From the NCBI RefSeq assembly GCF_900109745.1, contig NZ_FOAV01000008.1:1-64000 (forward strand): 64,000 nt of DNA, given 5' to 3'. This DNA comes from Roseateles sp. YR242 (GTDB lineage: Bacteria; Pseudomonadota; Gammaproteobacteria; Burkholderiales; Burkholderiaceae_C). Positions 46,669-54,700 of the stretch are shown here, one piece after another. A program made the position numbers and the translations under genes. Positions within the stretch are counted from its first letter, which is position 1; every line of letters starts with the position of its first letter. Under the pieces are notes generated by a model, which did not search any database, was not told where the DNA came from, and saw only the letters and a list, made by a program, of their open reading frames with translations.

Positions 46669-47840
46669 GCTGGCCTGACCTGATCAAGCGTCAAACCGGC
46701 CTGCCGCTGATGCTGGCCTGCGCGGTCTTCCTGACAGCCTGCGGCACCACGCAGACCACCACGGGCGAGCGTGCGCCCGATGCGGCGCCCACGGTGCCCC
46801 GAGGCCCGATGGGGGACTTCGAGCTGGGCCAGTTCCAGCGCGCGAAGGACCTGGAGCAGAAAGGGCAACTGGCCGAGGCCGCCTGGGCCTGGGAAGTGCT
46901 GACGGTGCTGCGCCCGCAGGACACGGGTTACCGTGACCGGCTGGCGGCGGTGCAGGCGCAGATCGATGCGGGTGTGACGGATCGGCTGCAGAAGGGCCAG
47001 CAGGCACAAGCCAAGGGAGACCTGGACGGAGCCACGTTGCAGTACCTGACCGCATTGAGTCTGCAACCCGACAACGCCAAGGCGGCGGACGCGTTGCGAG
47101 CCATTGAAAAGGACCGGAACAAGCGGGCCTATCTGGGCACGCCGTCGCGGATCAGCCTGCGGCGTACACAAGCGGAACCCAAGCCCTTGACGGCTGCGCA
47201 GGCGAAGGCGGTGGCGGCCAAGGAGGCCGCGAGGGAGGCCAAGGAGGCCAAGGACGCAGCCAAAGAGGTGGCGGCCAAGGACGCCGCTGCAAAGATGGCA
47301 GTGAAGGAGCCTGCCAAGGATGCGAAGGTCGCTTTGAAGGAGCCTGCGAAGGACACCGGGAAGGCGGCAGCCAAGGATTCGGTGACTGCTGCTGGCAAGG
47401 ATTCGACCAAAGATGGCGCGAAGGAGGCTGTGAAGGAGGTGGCCGTGGCGGCCGCACCGGTTGCGCCGGCAGGCAAGGGCGTGCGGGTGACTGATGCGCC
47501 TGCGGGCCCCGACCGGAACGAGCTGGAGCACATTGCCATGCTGTCGGCCCAGGGCGAGGTGGACGAAGCGATCAACCTGCTGGAGCGCCGCTCTGTCCAG
47601 GACCGCAAAGACCCGTCAGCCCGCCGGCTGCTGGCCGACCTCTACGTTCGCAAGGCCGAGCGCGTGGCCAGTGCGGACCGTGCCGGCGCCATTGGTTGGC
47701 TGCAGAAATGTCTGAAGATCGATGAAAAACACCCCCGGGCCTTGGCACTGATGCGCCAGTGGATCGATGCTGCAGCGGCGCCGTCAGCGGGCAGCAAGAC
47801 GGCAACAGCCGCGGGGGCTGCACCGAAGCAGATGCGCTGA
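46665..47840 (+). CDS. TPR-type lipoprotein with a Lys/Ala/Glu repeat region
   Basis: A 391-residue protein starting GTG 46665. The lipobox FLTAC near residue 26 predicts a lipoprotein. TPR-like helices lie at about 50-145 (QFQRAKDLEQKGQLAEAAWA, QQAQAKGDLDGATLQYLTAL) and again at 285-375 (MLSAQGEVDEAINLLERRSV). Between them is a low-complexity stretch of about 110 residues of KEA/KDA/KEPAK type (REAKEAKDAAKEV, KEPAKDAKVALKEPAKDTGK), probably an extended or helical spacer that might span the cell wall. It overlaps the deacetylase gene and ends the ppkA operon at a strong terminator. Function unknown; a scaffold role is a guess. Confidence 0.75.
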   Translation: MSWPDLIKRQTGLPLMLACAVFLTACGTTQTTTGERAPDAAPTVPRGPMGDFELGQFQRAKDLEQKGQLAEAAWAWEVLTVLRPQDTGYRDRLAAVQAQIDAGVTDRLQKGQQAQAKGDLDGATLQYLTALSLQPDNAKAADALRAIEKDRNKRAYLGTPSRISLRRTQAEPKPLTAAQAKAVAAKEAAREAKEAKDAAKEVAAKDAAAKMAVKEPAKDAKVALKEPAKDTGKAAAKDSVTAAGKDSTKDGAKEAVKEVAVAAAPVAPAGKGVRVTDAPAGPDRNELEHIAMLSAQGEVDEAINLLERRSVQDRKDPSARRLLADLYVRKAERVASADRAGAIGWLQKCLKIDEKHPRALALMRQWIDAAAAPSAGSKTATAAGAAPKQMR

Positions 47841-47908
47841 GTTGCGACGGCATCGGCGGGCCGCAGTGCTTTTGCGGGCCGGCCGAGCTGGAGGACTGGT
47901 GGCCACAG

Positions 47909-47951
47909 AGCCGCTCACACGCGGGATGCGTGTTGAGCGGCTTTTTGTTTT
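47909..47951 (+). terminator. Rho-independent terminator of the ppkA operon
   Basis: AGCCGCTCA (47909-47917) pairs with TGAGCGGCT (47934-47942); the stem is extended inward by CACGC/GCGTG, and TTTTTGTTTT follows. It lies 67 bases after the TPR lipoprotein stop and is a textbook terminator. Confidence 0.9.
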
Positions 47952-48091
47952 CTGCCGGATTCAACAGCCATTGGTTGGCTGGGAAGCCAGTATTGATTGG
48001 TGCCGCGGAACACTGGCGGATCCCTTTGGCAGACATCCACTTAGTTCGGAGCGGCGAGCTCCACATCCGGCTGAAAAATAACCACTGATAC

Positions 48092-48113
48092 GCGCAATGT
48101 CGACGCATTGCGC
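48092..48113. repeat. Inverted repeat GCGCAATG...CATTGCGC
   Basis: Two 8-base arms, GCGCAATG (48092-48099) and CATTGCGC (48106-48113), enclose 6 bases. CATTGCGC also occurs in box B before ppkA. It stands 79 bases before the next gene and could be a regulator site. Confidence 0.45.
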
Positions 48114-48192
48114 AGCCAGATTTCTTCCCATCGTTGATATCAGGCACTTGTGGCTCAGCTACATTGGCGACCAAGCGCCTCACGGGGGGGGA

Positions 48193-49476
48193 ATGTCATT
48201 GAAGCAATTTATTACGACCGTGGTCACAGTGCTACTTCTTGCCGGCGCGTTGGGCGGCTTGCTGGCCGGCGTGTCGGGCGTGTCGTTCGAGCAGACCGCG
48301 AGCAGTCCTGTGTCCGATGGCATTCCGCATGTGACCAGCAAGCGCAAACAGGAGAGCATCCTCGCTCAGTCCTGTCGCTCCAACGGTGTGGTCCTCCAGA
48401 AGCCACTACTGGCCAGAGATATCTATATTGATCGCCGGTTTCTTCCATTGCTGGTGGGCACGGCGCTTCAAGGCAAGACCGCTCGCTGGTTGCCGCCCAC
48501 CAGGGACCGCCTCATTGAGTTCATGCTGCGTTCGGGCTGGTCTGCTGTGGAGACTGACGAGGACTTTAGATCGATCACGGAGGATTACATCGGAACAAAG
48601 CCCACCCTTCGTTTCGAGCTGATGCCGGCCGGCTCCGGCGCTTGCCGCAATTGGTCTACGCAGACTGAATATCCACGTCAGGTCGTGCCCAAGCTTAGAG
48701 AACTCGGAGTTTCACCTGAACAATGCGTGGGCATCAGTGAACTGCCCGAACCTACGGCAGAAGGACGCGTGCTGGTGGAACGCAAGCGTCTCTACTATGA
48801 CGCCGACCTGCCGACGTTATACATCTGGAAGCTGGACATCCGAGCGGGGGTCGTGAAGCAGGGCGAGAGTGGGCCCCTTGTCGAGTCGGCCCATGCCGTC
48901 ATGCACCTGAGGCGGGGTGTGGTGGGGCAACACGGCAACGGCGATCTCAGCCTTCCTTGCCCCGGCAGCACGCAGGAATCTGGCAGATCTCCAGAGACGG
49001 ATATCCTTGCGTCGCTGCGCCCGAACGGCTCAGGCCCTTTGGCGCCGCGACCCATCGTGACGCGCACGCTGTCGACAGCGGAGGTGAACACTCATCCCGC
49101 CACAGACAAGGATATTGCATCGTTTCGATGGTTGAAGTCTGATCCGGCTCTTAGTCGATTCCAAAGCCAGTTCGGCATTGATGCAACGGGCACCATGTGG
49201 ACGGTCACCAATCCCTCTCCCCCGTCATCCTGGGCACTTCGCGTGGCGCAACCGGATCGGATCCTTCACACCCAGATCCCCCTGGAGAGCCAAAGACTTC
49301 GGTACCTGACGCTGGCGTTCGCCCGCACGGCCGCCAACGGCTATGGCGTGGTGACCCAGATCGACAATGCGTCCGACGAAATCCGTCTCTTCGAATACGA
49401 CCACGACCTGCAGTTGCTCAGAGCCTTCACTCTGACCGCTGAGCAATGGGCCAGTATTCTCCCGAAGACCATGTGA
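48193..49476 (+). CDS. Membrane-anchored or exported protein of unknown function
   Basis: A 427-residue protein with one N-terminal hydrophobic segment (FITTVVTVLLLAGALGGLLAG), so either anchored in the inner membrane facing the periplasm or exported. The rest is soluble with no domain I recognise; segments such as RLYYDADLPTLYIWKLDIRA and EIRLFEYDHDLQLLRAFTL suggest beta structure. ATG 48193 follows a G-run that may act as the ribosome site; the same frame is open further upstream to 48097. G+C is lower than the neighbouring T6SS genes, and it sits between two T6SS operons, as inserted cargo would. Role unknown. Confidence 0.65.
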   Translation: MSLKQFITTVVTVLLLAGALGGLLAGVSGVSFEQTASSPVSDGIPHVTSKRKQESILAQSCRSNGVVLQKPLLARDIYIDRRFLPLLVGTALQGKTARWLPPTRDRLIEFMLRSGWSAVETDEDFRSITEDYIGTKPTLRFELMPAGSGACRNWSTQTEYPRQVVPKLRELGVSPEQCVGISELPEPTAEGRVLVERKRLYYDADLPTLYIWKLDIRAGVVKQGESGPLVESAHAVMHLRRGVVGQHGNGDLSLPCPGSTQESGRSPETDILASLRPNGSGPLAPRPIVTRTLSTAEVNTHPATDKDIASFRWLKSDPALSRFQSQFGIDATGTMWTVTNPSPPSSWALRVAQPDRILHTQIPLESQRLRYLTLAFARTAANGYGVVTQIDNASDEIRLFEYDHDLQLLRAFTLTAEQWASILPKTM

Positions 49477-49689
49477 TGAGCCATTCCCAGCGCCGGAATC
49501 TCGGCTGCGCCGCCGTGAACGCAGCGGCGGTCGTCTTTGTCCTGCCCGGCATTCATCTGCCTTCTCGGCATGGGGTGCCCATATTCAAACAATCTGACAG
49601 GCCCTGGAACGCTCAATATTGCTCAGCTCAGCGCCATGATCCTCGACATGTCGACCCAGCTCCAGCCTGCCTCCTGGCAGCCCGTCTGA
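49476..49689 (+). pseudogene. Apparent frameshifted remnant gene
   Basis: An ATG at 49476 overlaps the preceding stop (TGATG) and opens MSHSQRRNLGCAAVNAAAVV, a plausible signal-like start. The sense-looking sequence then continues in another frame: from ATG 49570 it reads 39 codons (CPYSNNLTGPGTLNIAQLSA, ending ASWQPV) to a TGA at 49687-49689, just before the terminator. One insertion or deletion would join the two parts into a protein of about 70 residues. It could instead be two unrelated short frames. Confidence 0.35.
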
Positions 49690-49706
49690 CCTCCGCCCTG
49701 GCAACC

Positions 49707-49742
49707 AAAAAAAAAAGGCTGGCCGGGTTACCCAGGCCAGCC
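49707..49742 (-). terminator. Rho-independent terminator of the LysM/TPR lipoprotein gene
   Basis: On the minus strand GGCTGGCC (49742-49735) pairs with GGCCAGCC (49724-49717), followed by ten T residues (A-run 49707-49716 on the plus strand). It is 25 bases beyond the stop of the minus-strand gene. Confidence 0.9.
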
Positions 49743-49767
49743 TCGTTCCTGACAGGTCGTCCCCGCC

Positions 49768-50751
49768 TTACTTCAGCTGATCCACCTTCGCCTTCAGCGC
49801 CACGGCCTTCTGCCGTTCCAGCTTGGCCAGCTCGTTGTTCGGATCCAGCTCCAGAACGTTGTCCCAGGCCTTGATCGAGCCGGCCAGGTCCTGCTTGGCA
49901 AACGCCGTACGGGCGGCCAGGGTGTAGCGGTCGATCAGCTTCTTGCGGACGGCATCCACCTTGGCCTGCGCACCCGGCTGCTCCAGCGACGCCGCACGCT
50001 TGTACTCATCCAGGGCGCGATCCAGCCGGTTGCTGCGCTCCCAGGACTCCGCGTTGCGCATGGCCTTTTCACCCGGGCTCAGTTCAGGCGCGGGTGCAGG
50101 GCTGGGGGCCGGCGCAGGCGCGGCCACAGGGGCGGGTGCCTGGACCGCTGGCGGCGGCGCCACGACAGGCGCCGGGGCAGGGGTGTTGCGGCCACGCGGA
50201 GCCGGTTGCGGGTCCAGCGACCCCGGCGGGGGCGCCTTGCCGGGGATGCGCAGCACCTGGCCACCCGCCACCCGGCTCGGCACCTTGATGTCGTTGTACC
50301 GGGCCAGGATGTAGAAGGAATAAATGTCGCCCATGAACCGGCCCGCGATGCGCGACAGCGTGTCATTGGGGCGGACGGTATAGGAGAAGGACTCCCGGCC
50401 CAGCATCTGGGCAGGGTCCCCGGTGATTTGACGCATCAGGCTGTTGGCCAGCTTGTTGGTGCTGTCCAGGGCCAGGGCACGCTGGATTTCAGCGCGGGCC
50501 TGGTCTTCCTGGCCCGCTTCCAGCATGTCCACGGCGGACATGGCCATCTTCTGGGCCTGGGCGGCCTGCGCAGGCGTGGCAGGCGGCGGTGGTTCCGGCG
50601 CAGGCGGCGGCGCTACCGGCGCGGATGCGGCCGAGGCGCTGGGGTCTGGCGCGGGCGGGCCGGAGCGCTTGTCAGGAGTGACGCATCCGGCCAGCAAGGC
50701 GGCCAGGACACAAGGGGCAATAGCGCGAAGGGAATACTTTGGCATCTGCAT
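49768..50751 (-). CDS. LysM/TPR lipoprotein associated with the T6SS
   Basis: A 327-residue protein with a lipobox (LAALLAGC), a Pro/Ala-rich linker, a helical TPR-like segment (MSAVDMLEAGQEDQARAEIQ), a LysM-like domain (YTVRPNDTLSRIAGRFMGD to VAGGQVLRIPG, about residues 125-175), a long Pro/Ala linker (about 185-235) and a C-terminal TPR pair (AMRNAESWERSNRLDRALDE, ARTAFAKQDLAGSIKAWDNV). It should sit in the envelope and bind peptidoglycan. It is divergent from the fha gene across 165 bases and resembles the lipoproteins after ppkA. Start ATG 50751, or ATG 50745 two codons in. A cell-wall anchor for the T6SS is a plausible but untested role. Confidence 0.82.
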   Translation of the reverse strand: MQMPKYSLRAIAPCVLAALLAGCVTPDKRSGPPAPDPSASAASAPVAPPPAPEPPPPATPAQAAQAQKMAMSAVDMLEAGQEDQARAEIQRALALDSTNKLANSLMRQITGDPAQMLGRESFSYTVRPNDTLSRIAGRFMGDIYSFYILARYNDIKVPSRVAGGQVLRIPGKAPPPGSLDPQPAPRGRNTPAPAPVVAPPPAVQAPAPVAAPAPAPSPAPAPELSPGEKAMRNAESWERSNRLDRALDEYKRAASLEQPGAQAKVDAVRKKLIDRYTLAARTAFAKQDLAGSIKAWDNVLELDPNNELAKLERQKAVALKAKVDQLK

Positions 50752-50808
50752 CGCTAGGGAACCAGAACGAGCTGCGGCAGTATGAAGCCGGCTGCTGGAA
50801 GAGGAAGG

Positions 50809-50829
50809 TGACTTTCGTTCATTGAAGCA
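50809..50829 (+). promoter_or_regulatory. T6SS upstream box C (fha)
   Basis: TGACTTTCGTTCATTGAAGC is 108 bases before the fha start and is identical to box B over 16 bases. It lies in the divergent region shared with the LysM/TPR gene and points towards fha. Confidence 0.6.
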
Positions 50830-50916
50830 CGGCCCAAGACCGGCAAACATGCGAGGGCCGCCAACTATTTCGCGAAGGACGCGACTGGCGACCTTGGATC
50901 GATCAAAGGCAGCAAC

Positions 50917-52950
50917 ATGACCCTCACCCTGCGCGCAGTGTCGCTGAACGACCTGCCCCTGACGCAGCCGATTACCGCACAGTTCGGGGCGCAGGGGGGC
51001 ACCATCGGCCGCGCCGACAGCAACACCATGGCGCTCCCGGACCCGGAGCGCCATATCTCTCGTCAGCAGGCAGAGATCCGTGGGGCGCCGGGCGGCTATC
51101 TGATCTTCAATATCGGCAGCGCCAATCCCATCACCGTGCGTGGCCAATCCCTGGCCCAGGGCCAAAGCCTGCCGCTGCGCGACCGGGACGAGGTCCGCAT
51201 CGGCGGCTATCTGCTGGAAGTCGTTGAAAACACGGCCGATGACACGAATGTGGCGTTGGCGCCCCGGCCCGCCGCCACGCCGGCAGCCCTGGGGCATGCG
51301 CACGGCCTGGGCGGCAGCCCGGCCGCTGCCGGCTGGCCCGCTGCGCCCCTGGCGCCAGCGGCCGCACCCGTTCCCGCCCCCATGGCCGCACCCGTGGCGG
51401 CGCCCGCCCGCGCCCCGGCCAGCGACCCCTTCGCCGACCTGATGGGGGGCGGTGGCAGCGCTGGCGCTTCATCCAATCCCTTTGCCGACCTGCTGGGTTC
51501 TCCGCCGCCACCGGCGCCGCGCTCAGCCTTTGGAGAAAGCTTCAAGGCCGCCCCCGTGGCGGCTCCGCCGCCGACCATGGGCTTGCTGCCGGACGACTTC
51601 GATCCCTTTGCGCCGCCTCCGCCGCCACGCGCCGTGAGCGCCCCTGCTGCATCCAACATGGGTTTTGGCGGCCTCGGGGCACCGGTGGCGTCACCGCCGC
51701 CGCCCAGCCGGGGTGGCCATGAATTCTCCGCTGCAGGTGCATTTGCGGACCTGATCCCCACCACGGGCGCCGGCCCCAGCTCGCTAGACGACATGTTCGG
51801 GCTCAAGCCTGGCGCGAGTGAATCCAGCGATCCGCTCGCAGGCTTCATGGCTGAGGCCACGCGGGGTGGCGCCAGCGATGCCCTGTCGACCGACCCGATG
51901 GCCCTGTTTGGCGACGCGCCGCCGGTGGCCAAGAACACCGAGCCGGTCACCCCCGCGCTGCCAGATCACACCTCGGCACTCAGCAGTTCATTCCGCCCAC
52001 CGGAGGTGCGCCGCCCGCGCCCGCTGGCCGAGCCCGAGCAGGCACTGCCCGACGTCCAGCCTGCGGCAGCGGGCGCTGCCCCCCGGCAGGAGCCAGCGCT
52101 GCAGCCGACCCCTGGCGCCATCGGCAGGGCGATCGATGATGGTTTTGATGAAGCCGCCGCGCCGATGGTCATGGCGTCCGAAACCGGTGCGACCATCTCC
52201 GCGCCACCAGCCGCCGCGCGGGCTGCGCCTCGCCCCAGCATCCCCACCACCCCCGTGCCTCCCACCGCCACGGTGCTTCCCACCGCCGCACCGGTCGCAG
52301 CCCCCAGTCAAGCCGCTGCAGCACCAGGCGCCGCCGCTGGCCATTCGGACGCTGCCGCCCTTTGGCAGGCCTTCAGCGAGGGCGCCGGCATCCGCTTCGA
52401 CCCGCCGCAGGGCTTGAACCCGGACCTGATGCGCATTGTTGGCCAGTTGCTGCGTTCGTCGGTCGAGGGCACGCTGCAGATGATGTCCGTGCGGGCGGCC
52501 ACCAAGCATGAGTTGCGGGCGCAGGTGACCATCATCCGTTCCCGGGACAACAACCCCTTGAAGTTCTCCCCGGATGCTCAATCCGCGCTGGAGCAGTTGC
52601 TCCAGCCGCCGGTGCGGGGTTTCCTGCCCGGGCCGGCTGCGATGTCCGATGCCATGCACGACCTGGTTGGCCATACCATCGGTACCATGGCCGGCACTCG
52701 TGCGGCGCTGGAAGGGGTGCTGGGGCGCTTCAAGCCGGAGATGCTGGAGTCCAAGCTCACCAGCCGCTCGGTGCTGGACAGCGTCCTGACGCTCAACCGC
52801 AAGGCCAAGCTCTGGGAGCTCTACCTGCAGCACTTCGAGTCGATTCGCGAAGAGGCCCAGGAAGACTTCCACAACCTGTTCGGCAAGGCCTTCCTGGAGG
52901 CCTATGAGGAACAGCTCGAACGCCTGAATCAACGCAAGACCGCAGCTTGA
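50917..52950 (+). CDS. tagH: T6SS FHA-domain protein (TagH/Fha/ImpI family)
   Basis: A 677-residue cytoplasmic protein that relays PpkA phosphorylation to the secretion machine. The N-terminal FHA domain (about residues 20-110) has GGTIGRADSNTMALPDPERHISRQ, split here as GRADSN and HISRQQAEI, with the Arg, Ser and His of the phospho-Thr pocket. About 370 Pro/Ala-rich residues follow (many PPPP and APAP runs), then the T6SS FHA C-terminal domain (about 490-677: AALWQAFSEGAGIRF, KFKPEMLESKL-like LGRFKPEMLESKLTS, FGKAFLEAYEEQLERLNQ). It pairs with pppA, 27 bases downstream. Confidence 0.93.
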   Translation: MTLTLRAVSLNDLPLTQPITAQFGAQGGTIGRADSNTMALPDPERHISRQQAEIRGAPGGYLIFNIGSANPITVRGQSLAQGQSLPLRDRDEVRIGGYLLEVVENTADDTNVALAPRPAATPAALGHAHGLGGSPAAAGWPAAPLAPAAAPVPAPMAAPVAAPARAPASDPFADLMGGGGSAGASSNPFADLLGSPPPPAPRSAFGESFKAAPVAAPPPTMGLLPDDFDPFAPPPPPRAVSAPAASNMGFGGLGAPVASPPPPSRGGHEFSAAGAFADLIPTTGAGPSSLDDMFGLKPGASESSDPLAGFMAEATRGGASDALSTDPMALFGDAPPVAKNTEPVTPALPDHTSALSSSFRPPEVRRPRPLAEPEQALPDVQPAAAGAAPRQEPALQPTPGAIGRAIDDGFDEAAAPMVMASETGATISAPPAAARAAPRPSIPTTPVPPTATVLPTAAPVAAPSQAAAAPGAAAGHSDAAALWQAFSEGAGIRFDPPQGLNPDLMRIVGQLLRSSVEGTLQMMSVRAATKHELRAQVTIIRSRDNNPLKFSPDAQSALEQLLQPPVRGFLPGPAAMSDAMHDLVGHTIGTMAGTRAALEGVLGRFKPEMLESKLTSRSVLDSVLTLNRKAKLWELYLQHFESIREEAQEDFHNLFGKAFLEAYEEQLERLNQRKTAA

Positions 52951-52977
52951 CGCGTCACCGGTCCAACACACGACAAC

Positions 52978-53886
52978 ATGCTCAAGATCCGCGTCGCGGC
53001 CTGCAGTGAAACCGGCCAGCGTTCCAACAATGAGGACGCTGTGGTCGCCCACGAGAACGGCCCGGGCTGGTATGCCGTGCTGGCCGACGGGGCCGGTGGC
53101 CATCGCAATGGGGCCGAGGCGGCGCGCCGGGCGGTCTATCGCATGCAGATCACCCTGGGGGATGCCACCTTGCCGTGGCGGCCGGAGCTGCTGACTGGCG
53201 CCGTGATTGCCGCCCATGAGGATGTACGGCGGGGCATTGAGGAACGGGGCCGGGAGCGCATGCACACCACGCTGGTGGCGCTGTGCGTGGATGCACAACG
53301 CGGCTTCGCGATGTGGACCCACGTGGGTGACTCCCGGCTGTACCGCCTGCGCAATGGCCAGATCGACCGGGTTACCAACGACGACAGTGTGGTGCAGCGC
53401 CTCATTGATGCTGGCCTGATCACGCCGGCCCAGGCCGAGGACCATCCCCACAAGAATCATCTGGTGGCGGCCCTTGGCATCGATGACGAACTGGAGCCGC
53501 ACACCACCGGGGCGGAGCCCCTGGAAGACGGCGACGTGTTTCTGCTGTGCAGTGATGGGTGGTGGGGAAGTGCAGGCGACGAGGCCATCCCGGCGACGCT
53601 ACGCCTGGCACAGAACCCGGACGACTGGCTCATGGCCATGCGTGCCGAGATCGAAGCGCGAGAGTTGCCGAATCAGGACAACTTCAGCGCGATTGCGCTC
53701 TGGGTGGGGAGCCGCCAGACCGCGCCCGTGATCAACCCCGACGATGACGACACAGTGGCTGCAGGGGCATCAGCATCTGCACCCACACCTGCGCCTGCAT
53801 CAGCCGCGGTGCCCGTGCTGCCCCAGGCCGCCGCGTTCGATGGGGAAGACGAGGACGACGAGACCACCCGGCGCATGCCGCTCTGA
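52978..53886 (+). CDS. pppA: T6SS PP2C-type protein phosphatase PppA
   Basis: A 302-residue Mg/Mn-dependent phosphatase that reverses PpkA phosphorylation. PP2C metal-binding motifs are present: GQRSNNEDAV, VLADGAGGHRNG, WTHVGDSRLYRLRNGQ, LLCSDGWWG and NQDNFSAIALWVG. The last 60 residues (Ala/Pro stretch, then GEDEDDETTRRMPL) form an acidic tail beyond the catalytic domain. It follows fha by 27 bases; a hairpin and repeats follow it. Confidence 0.95.
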   Translation: MLKIRVAACSETGQRSNNEDAVVAHENGPGWYAVLADGAGGHRNGAEAARRAVYRMQITLGDATLPWRPELLTGAVIAAHEDVRRGIEERGRERMHTTLVALCVDAQRGFAMWTHVGDSRLYRLRNGQIDRVTNDDSVVQRLIDAGLITPAQAEDHPHKNHLVAALGIDDELEPHTTGAEPLEDGDVFLLCSDGWWGSAGDEAIPATLRLAQNPDDWLMAMRAEIEARELPNQDNFSAIALWVGSRQTAPVINPDDDDTVAAGASASAPTPAPASAAVPVLPQAAAFDGEDEDDETTRRMPL

Positions 53887-53890
53887 GGCC

Positions 53891-53962
53891 AAGGCCGCTC
53901 AGGCCTTCGGCTGTTGCGGTCAGGTCCGATTCAGGCCCCACTCAGGCCCCACTCAGGCCCAT
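53891..53962. repeat. Terminator-like hairpin and 11-bp tandem repeats
   Basis: AAGGCC-GCTCA-GGCCTT (53891-53907) stands between the convergent pppA and tagF genes and may terminate both. It is followed by units of 11 bases, TCAGGTCCGAT (53920), TCAGGCCCCAC (53931) and TCAGGCCCCAC (53942), then a shortened TCAGGCCCAT (53953-53962). Confidence 0.65.
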
Positions 53963-53977
53963 TCAGCCTGCCGACGT

Positions 53978-54700
53978 TCAGCGTGCCTGCGTGAGCAGGT
54001 TGGCGAACACCCTGCTGTTGGGCAGCGCAGGCCCCCACTGATACTGCGGCGTTTCTGGCGCCACCGCCCGTGTGGACCACACGGTGCAGCCCGCCAGCCG
54101 CTCCAGCAGCTCACCCGCCGCCAGCATCGCCATGCCCGTGGGCAGCGAAGGAGAGGGCGGGCTGAAGGTCTGCCAGCGGTGGGCCGCCTCCGGCAGCGGA
54201 ATGGCCGCCGCAGCACTGGCCGGGAAGGCCGGCGCCGCCGCCAGCCGCTGCTCGAAGCTCTCCAGTGACGCGCCATCCTCCAAGGTGTGCAGCGCCGCCT
54301 GGGACAGGACGTTGTACCAACGCTCCAGGTGCTCCAGCCCGGCACGGTCTACCGGCGGGTCGCTGCGTTGCTGCGCGATGACCAGCGGGAAGTAGCGCCC
54401 CACGTTGTCGCAGCTGGGCATCAGCACACCAAACCACCACTTCATGTCCACCACGCCGGGTGCCCATGCAAAGCGGATCACCGGGGCGGTCAGGTAGAGG
54501 TCCAGCCAGTTCGGCCCCAGCACGGAGGGCAATTCCCGCATCAGCTGCGAGAGCCATGGGTCGCAGTGGCGCACCCAGTGGGTGGGCAGGCGCCGCTGCG
54601 CGAAGTCGCCCAGGGGGGCGAGTTTTCCGTACCAGCCGGGCGTCAGCTCGGCGCTGGAGGGGTCGGCAGCAGTGCTGGGAGGCAGGCCTATGGATGACAT
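53978..54700 (-). CDS. tagF: T6SS-associated protein TagF (ImpM family)
   Basis: A 240-residue cytoplasmic protein that, in studied systems, represses T6SS assembly after translation by binding Fha. Family sequences: GWYGKLAPLGDFAQRRLP near the start, FVRHWDPWL-like WVRHCDPWLSQL, APVIRFAWAPGV and GVLMPSCDNVGRYFPLVIAQ. It is the last gene of the minus-strand tssJKLM operon; its start overlaps the tssM stop by one base. Confidence 0.94.
   Translation of the reverse strand: MSSIGLPPSTAADPSSAELTPGWYGKLAPLGDFAQRRLPTHWVRHCDPWLSQLMRELPSVLGPNWLDLYLTAPVIRFAWAPGVVDMKWWFGVLMPSCDNVGRYFPLVIAQQRSDPPVDRAGLEHLERWYNVLSQAALHTLEDGASLESFEQRLAAAPAFPASAAAAIPLPEAAHRWQTFSPPSPSLPTGMAMLAAGELLERLAGCTVWSTRAVAPETPQYQWGPALPNSRVFANLLTQAR

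Larger units (their letters stand above)
47841..48192 (+). other. Gap after the ppkA operon with a possible coding remnant
   Basis: These 352 bases hold a strong terminator (listed separately). Between it and 48088 is an in-frame tail with protein-like composition (IGAAEHWRIPLADIHLVRSG, ending LKNNH then stop 48086-48088) that may be a gene remnant. An inverted repeat follows at 48092-48113. No complete gene is seen. Confidence 0.4.
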
